In this document: positions 43,253 to 49,125 of the stretch, piece after piece | How the letters are laid out: every line of letters starts with the position of its first letter | How positions within the stretch are numbered: position 1 is the first letter of the stretch | DNA from: Williamsoniiplasma lucivorax ATCC 49196 | Lineage (GTDB): Bacteria; Bacillota_I; Bacilli_A; Mycoplasmatales; Mycoplasmataceae | Assembly: GCF_000518285.1 (NCBI RefSeq) | Contig: NZ_JADH01000012.1 | Coordinates: forward strand, 1-49,125 | DNA: 49,125 nucleotides | Direction: 5' to 3' | The notes under the pieces: generated by a model | What the model was told of the DNA's origin: nothing | Database searches by the model: none | Seen by the model: only the letters and a program-made list of their open reading frames with translations | Translations under genes and position numbers: made by a program

Positions 43253-44215
43253 CTATTTATTTTTTTTAATTTCATTATTAATGAATGTATTAAATTCTAA
43301 AATGTAGTTAGTAAATTCTTCATTCTTTTGGTCTAAAAAGATTTTATTTTCAGTGGTGAACGGGATTAATTTACCTTCCATTTTTGTTTTGACATATTTC
43401 AATGCTTTTTTGTACAATTGTTTATTATCAAACTTGGCAACCATTTTTAAGAAGTGAAAAGTTAAACCATAAATATTTGCATAATTTAATTCATCCTTTA
43501 ATTCTTTATAAGCACCAATGCGACGATAATAATTTAAAATATGTGGTCATTGGTTCACTAAATCAAAGGCAGAGTATTTCAAAACATTTCGACGATGAGT
43601 ATTTAGCTTTTCAGAAATTTGGTAAAAAGTTCTCGCATGCCCTAGTGCTTGATAAATAAATAAAGTATCAAAACGATTTCAACTTCTAAAATTTAATCGG
43701 AAATCTTTTAAGAATTGTAAGCGAAACACTTTTCCATATAACTCTTGATTGATATAAGCATAAACTTCTTTTTCGTTTGTCAAATCATACACACGATCAG
43801 ATTCTAACAAATCATTATTATTGTAACCTTGAGCAATGCCTAAAAGTTCTTGTTTAAATTGAATAATGTCCAATTTTTTTGATTCTTTTGCCACAACATT
43901 GTGAATAGTTTCCACAAAAATTGGTTCTAAAACATCACCCTCTTTAATGATGGCAAAATATTCACCTTTTGCTAATTGTAAAGCTGTGTTTCAATCAGAA
44001 GATGACCCTTGTGATTTATTATTTAAAACAAGTGTCACATTTTCATTTTGTTCAAACTGTTCTCTAATAAAATATAATGATTCTTTTTCAATGTTCGGAT
44101 CATCATTAATCAACAAAATTTCAAAATCATTGTTTGTTTGCTTTTTTAAAGAATTGATAGTTTTGAAAATTCTTTCTTCTTTCCCTTGTGAAGCAATAAT
44201 AAAACTAATTAGCAT
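43253..44215 (-). CDS. Glycosyltransferase, family 2
   Basis: A 320-residue GT-A fold enzyme. SFIIASQGKEERIFKTINSL with ILLINDDPN and later SSSDWNTALQLAKGEYFAII follow the family 2 pattern; the second acidic site reads KEGDVLEP instead of the usual D-x-D. It likely transfers a sugar from a nucleotide donor to a lipid or glycan at the inner membrane. GAGG lies before the ATG. It heads a unit with an RDD protein and pcrA. The substrate is unknown. Confidence 0.85.
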
Positions 44216-44324
44216 AGTGACCTCGTAAATCTATTTAATATCTTTTATTTTATCACTTTCTAATTTTTTCCTCTGAAAAATTATTTTTTACTCACTAATT
44301 TTTGGGTTTTTGGATTAGAAAAAA

Positions 44325-44360
44325 TTCCAAAATTTCTTACAAATTTAAGAAATTTTGGAA
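44325..44360. promoter_or_regulatory. Long palindrome upstream of the beta-glucoside operon
   Basis: TTCCAAAATTTCTT and its exact reverse complement, separated by 8 bases, lie about 70 bases before the ROK gene. There is no T run on the plus side, but six T on the minus side. An operator for the bgl operon is the most likely role; a minus-strand terminator is the alternative. Confidence 0.55.
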
Positions 44361-44431
44361 AGTGGAACGCAAATTAGAAAGTAATTTACTTTGTTGCTCT
44401 TATAAAATAAATAATATAGAAAGATAAAAAT

Positions 44432-45406
44432 ATGAAAAAAATATGTTTTGACATTGGTGGTTCTTCTATCAAAGTAATCACATTCAATGAAAAAAATGAA
44501 ATAGTTTCAAGAGATAAGCTTGACCATATTGGAACAAAAAAATACAGTTTTGCTTCTTCTGATATGGATAAACTTAAACAAGAATTGCCAGATTTTAAAA
44601 TTGATTCTGACTTAATCAAAAGCATACCGCTCATAAAATGTTTAGAAAATATCAATAACTATGTTGAAAAACTAAATGAAAAAGTCAAAATCGGAATTTC
44701 CATTCCTGGAGTTGTTGATAACAAAAAATATAAAGTTTTAACTGAATCAGCAATTTGCGAAGTTGATGTCGATATTTTAGGTTTTTTCAAAAACCAAAAA
44801 TTAGTTGATGAAATCGTCATTGAAAACGATGGAAAGGCGGCTGCAATTGGAGAAATGGTTTATGGACAAGATAACAAACTTACCAATGCCATTATTTTAA
44901 CAGTTGGAACAGCGTTGGGTGGTGGAATCATTATTAACAAAAAAGTTTATAAAGGTTCACACTTGCAAGCCGGAGAATTTTCAAAAACTCTTGCAAATAT
45001 CAATAAACATACATCATACATTTCCAATTTGGCCGTCTCAACTTTAAGTACAGTGATGGTTTGTATGGCATATAAAATGATGAGTAAAACAAGCGAATTC
45101 ATTGATGGATTTAAATTTTTTGAACTAGTTGAAAAAAATGATCCATTAGCTATCCAGTTATTTGATAATTGAGTGAAATCATTAACCAACTTTTTAATCA
45201 ACCTAAATATGTTTGACCCTGAAAAATTTTTAATCGGGGGTGGAGTTAGTGCCAACAAAATATTTATGGATGCCTTGAAAAAAGAGGTGGAAAAAATAGA
45301 TTACACTGTTTTACCAAAAATTTATCTAGAATCTTGCAAGCTGACAAATGATGCTGCTTGTTATGGAATGCTAGCAATTATAGAAAAAGAATATATCGAG
45401 GAATAA
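44432..45406 (+). CDS. ROK-family sugar kinase
   Basis: A 324-residue kinase of the ROK family that probably phosphorylates glucose or a beta-glucoside. FDIGGSSIK is the phosphate motif, ENDGKAAAIGE carries the catalytic Asp, and GTALGGGIII is the second phosphate loop. The usual zinc-binding Cys cluster of ROK proteins (C-x-C-G-x-x-G-C) is absent, though the His in GSHLQAGE remains. There is no DNA-binding domain, so it is a kinase and not a repressor. It starts the operon with the GH1 enzyme (2-base gap) and a PTS permease. The ribosome binding site is weak. Confidence 0.88.
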
Positions 45407-45408
45407 AT

Positions 45409-46857
<1,449 letters not shown>

Positions 46858-46859
46858 TT

Positions 46860-48983
46860 ATGGCGAAAAAAACCAACAATAAATATGACGAGTTTTTAAA
46901 AACAACATATGAAGCAGTTGGTGGAAAGGAAAACTTTGGTGAAATTTATCATTGTGTAACCAGATTACGTTTTAAAATCATTGATAAAAGTAAAGTCAAT
47001 GATTCCGCACTAATTGCTCAAAAGAAACAAGGACTTGTGAAAGGGATCAATTGGCTTGGTAATGAATTACAAGTTATTATCGGAATGGAAGTTCCGAAAG
47101 TATTTGATGCTTTCAACAAATATCTAGAAACCATTTCTAGTCCAACTGCAACAACAAATGAGGTTGGAGAATTCAAAATCGAGAACAAACAACCAGCTGA
47201 AGATATCAGTAAACTAAATAAAGTTATTGATTGTCTAAAAGGGTTTATGCTACCCATGGTGCCGGCTGTTATTGGATTAGGAATTATTATTTCAATCCAA
47301 GCTATTTTGGTGTTAACCAAAGCTATTCCAGCAATTCAACCAATGAGTGTTGTGAATTATCAAGGGCATATCATTGCAGCCAATAACTTTTTACAACAAC
47401 AAGCAGATTGATTTGCTAAAGGTGGTAGTCAAGTAACATTCATTATTGGACTTATGTTCTATATTGGTGGAACAGGAGCCATGCAATTTGTCGGGGTCTT
47501 AATTTTAATCAATGGATTCAAATACTTAAAATTAAACCCGGTTTTTGGAGCAGTGTTAGGATTAATGATCTGTGCTCCATCAATGCTTGTACAAGGATGA
47601 AACATTCCTTTAGTTAGTCAATTGGATGGCTGATTACAAATTAAAATGGGACCAATCATGGGAAGTATTTTTGTCTTAGTCCCTTCAGCATTCTTATTTA
47701 AATATGTAAAAATGGGTGTTGATAAAGTTGTTCCTAATGCCTTAAACAACTTATTTGCTGGTGCAATTGCCTTATTTATTACAACTGTGCTTGTGTTTGT
47801 CGCACTTGGTCCAGTTATCGGAATTTTTGAAAATATTTTAGGAAAAGCCGTAAGTTTACTAGCAGATATCCCATTTGGATTAGGTGTTATGTTCTATGCT
47901 TTTGCTTGACAATTCATGGTGATAACTGGAGCACATATTGCTTTAGTCATGTTAGTGATGGCGCCATGAATTATGAATCCAACTTTAGGAATGGAACTTT
48001 CAATCCCAATGTTAATGGGGAGCCAAATTGCTGCCTTTGGACAAATGGGAGCAGGACTGGGAATTGCTTTCAGAACTAAAGATCGTCTTTTGAAAAAAAC
48101 AGCCTTAGATGCTGCTATCCCTTGTGTGTTCGGAGTAACTGAACCAATGATTTTTGGGGTAACTTTATTAAGAATTAAAGCTTTAATCTTTGGATGTATT
48201 GGAGCTGCTGCTGGAGGACTATTCTTTGGGCTAATGGAAGTTCCTTACTTTAGCCAAGGGGGAATGGGAATTCTAGCATTAATGAATACAATTACTGGAA
48301 CATTATCACCAAATAATGGTGGTGTGCTAGAAATTCTTTACACATTATTAACATTTGCAATTGCAGCAGCTGCCGCATTCGGAATTACTTTCTTCTTGTA
48401 TGGACGAGATGGTAAGGTCGACACTAAACAGAAGATGAAAAAAGTAACTAATTCAATGTTGAAATATGTGGGAATGGCAAAAGATGTTAATCATGACCCA
48501 GAAACATTAAAAACTCAATTAAATGAAATTGCAATGTTGCAAGCTGATAAAACTCATATTAAAAATCAACAAGAATATTTAAGAAATGATATTAAACTTA
48601 ATAATTTAATTGCCAAATTAGACAAAGCTGAAATTAAACTAGAAACTCTAAAAGAAGCTGAGAAACAAAAACCAGAAGCAATTAATAAGTTAAATGAAAA
48701 AATTGCAATGTTGAATACTAAAATTGCAGAATGCAAACAACAAGCAGTTGTGAAACATCAAGAAATTACACCAATTAATAATCAAACAATTACATTAATT
48801 AATAGACTTTTTGATGATCAAAAAATGCATGCATCACTTGAAAAATTGAAAAATAATTACACCAATATTATTAATCAAGTATATAAAGCTGAACATGAGC
48901 AGCCACTTCTTGAAGAAATTCAATTATCAACAATGATCAAAGAAGAAAAGAAAAATATGAAAATAAAAGAGGGAAGAAATTAA
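46860..48983 (+). CDS. PTS beta-glucoside-type permease, IIBC with coiled-coil tail
   Basis: A 707-residue permease. The IIB domain comes first, with phospho-Cys32 (HCVTRLRF), then the membrane IIC domain (about residues 120-515; conserved GVTEPMIFGV). The last 185 residues are Lys-, Glu-, Gln- and Leu-rich and look like a long coiled coil; no IIA domain with its His is found there, so a separate IIA is required. GGAGA lies before the ATG. It is the last gene of the beta-glucoside operon. Confidence 0.93.
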
Positions 48984-49008
48984 AAATTCAATCAGATTAG
49001 AGTATGTT

Positions 49009-49042
49009 AAGGACACCACCTTGAAAAAGGAGGTGTCCTTTT
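49009..49042 (+). terminator. Hairpin at the left end of the IS
   Basis: AAGGACACC pairs with GGTGTCCTT, then an A-A mismatch and CCTT/AAGG, with loop GAAA and a short T run. It can end the bgl transcript and keep outside transcription out of the transposase gene. Confidence 0.7.
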
Positions 49043-49057
49043 GCGTAAGGAGGAAAA

Positions 49058-49125
49058 ATGAAAATTAGAAAAATATATTCGGATGAATTTAAAAGAAAAA
49101 TAGCTAAAGAGTATTTCAATGGTAA
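49058..49125 (+). CDS. IS3-family transposase OrfA, N-terminal part
   Basis: The first 22 residues are visible. KIYSDEFKRKIAKEYFNG matches the first helix of the OrfA helix-turn-helix domain of the IS3 group (IS150-like), which binds the terminal repeats. AAGGAGG lies at 49047-49053. The rest is outside the window. Confidence 0.8.
   Translation, partial: MKIRKIYSDEFKRKIAKEYFNG

Larger units (their letters stand above)
49005..49125 (+). mobile_element. Left end of an IS3-family insertion sequence
   Basis: A probable terminal sequence beginning TGTTAAGGACACC lies 20 bases after the permease stop, followed by a hairpin and the start of a transposase gene. The right end and any target duplication are outside the window, so the exact boundary is a guess. 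Confidence 0.65.

Noticed and set aside
44325-44360. LicT/BglG antiterminator site
   Set aside because: The sequence lacks the conserved RAT elements and no antiterminator gene is nearby.

Overview
The window comes from a wall-less bacterium of the class Mollicutes. It is very AT-rich, and UGA is read as tryptophan in almost every gene: conserved proteins such as LigA, GatA, thioredoxin (WCGPC) and the GH1 glucosidase are intact only if in-frame TGA codons are Trp. Lipoprotein signal, gene content (fru operon, ktr, D-lactate dehydrogenase, Cof-type phosphatases) and the set of biosynthetic genes suggest the Spiroplasma/Entomoplasma side of the class. That placement is an inference.

Layout. 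1-3.2 kb: a partial unknown gene, a large lipoprotein with tandem repeats and a membrane-anchored alpha/beta hydrolase. 3.2-8.4 kb: a pyrimidine operon on the minus strand, pyrR-pyrB-pyrC-pyrD-pyrF-pyrE, with overlapping genes, headed by a PyrR-type attenuator and closed by a hairpin. 8.4-9.3 kb: non-coding DNA with two diverged copies of one segment. 9.3-15.8 kb: a D-lactate dehydrogenase, a convergent AEC-family permease, then a complete fructose operon (DeoR regulator, FruK, FruA). 15.8-19.4 kb: two Cof-type phosphatases, proC and two thioredoxin paralogues. 19.4-24.2 kb: tRNA genes Lys-Leu and Asn-Glu-Val-Thr on the minus strand, separated by glpX and a pair of HAAS-like membrane protein genes. 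24.2-27.7 kb: folD, ktrB and ktrA. 27.7-29.7 kb: a cobalamin riboswitch followed by an ECF-type S component and two DUF4430 (transcobalamin-like) proteins, one frameshifted. 29.7-36 kb: a Fic protein, then ligA-gatC-gatA-gatB. 36-44.2 kb: a MOP-type flippase, a pseudouridine synthase, a CPBP protease, HPr, PcrA helicase, an RDD protein and a family 2 glycosyltransferase. 44.4-49 kb: a beta-glucoside operon (ROK kinase, GH1, PTS IIBC). The window ends inside an IS3-family element.

How it works together. Sugars enter through two PTS permeases that would take phosphate from the HPr encoded here; fructose 1-phosphate goes on to FruK, and beta-glucosides to the GH1 enzyme and probably the ROK kinase. 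Lactate is formed by the D-LDH and may leave through the AEC carrier. UMP synthesis runs from carbamoyl phosphate, but no carbamoyl-phosphate synthetase and no PyrK subunit is present in the window. The most striking module is the riboswitch-controlled cobalamin uptake locus. No system here is demonstrably undescribed; the B12 locus in a mollicute, the HAAS-like pair inside a tRNA cluster and the coiled-coil tails on both PTS permeases are the best candidates for novelty.
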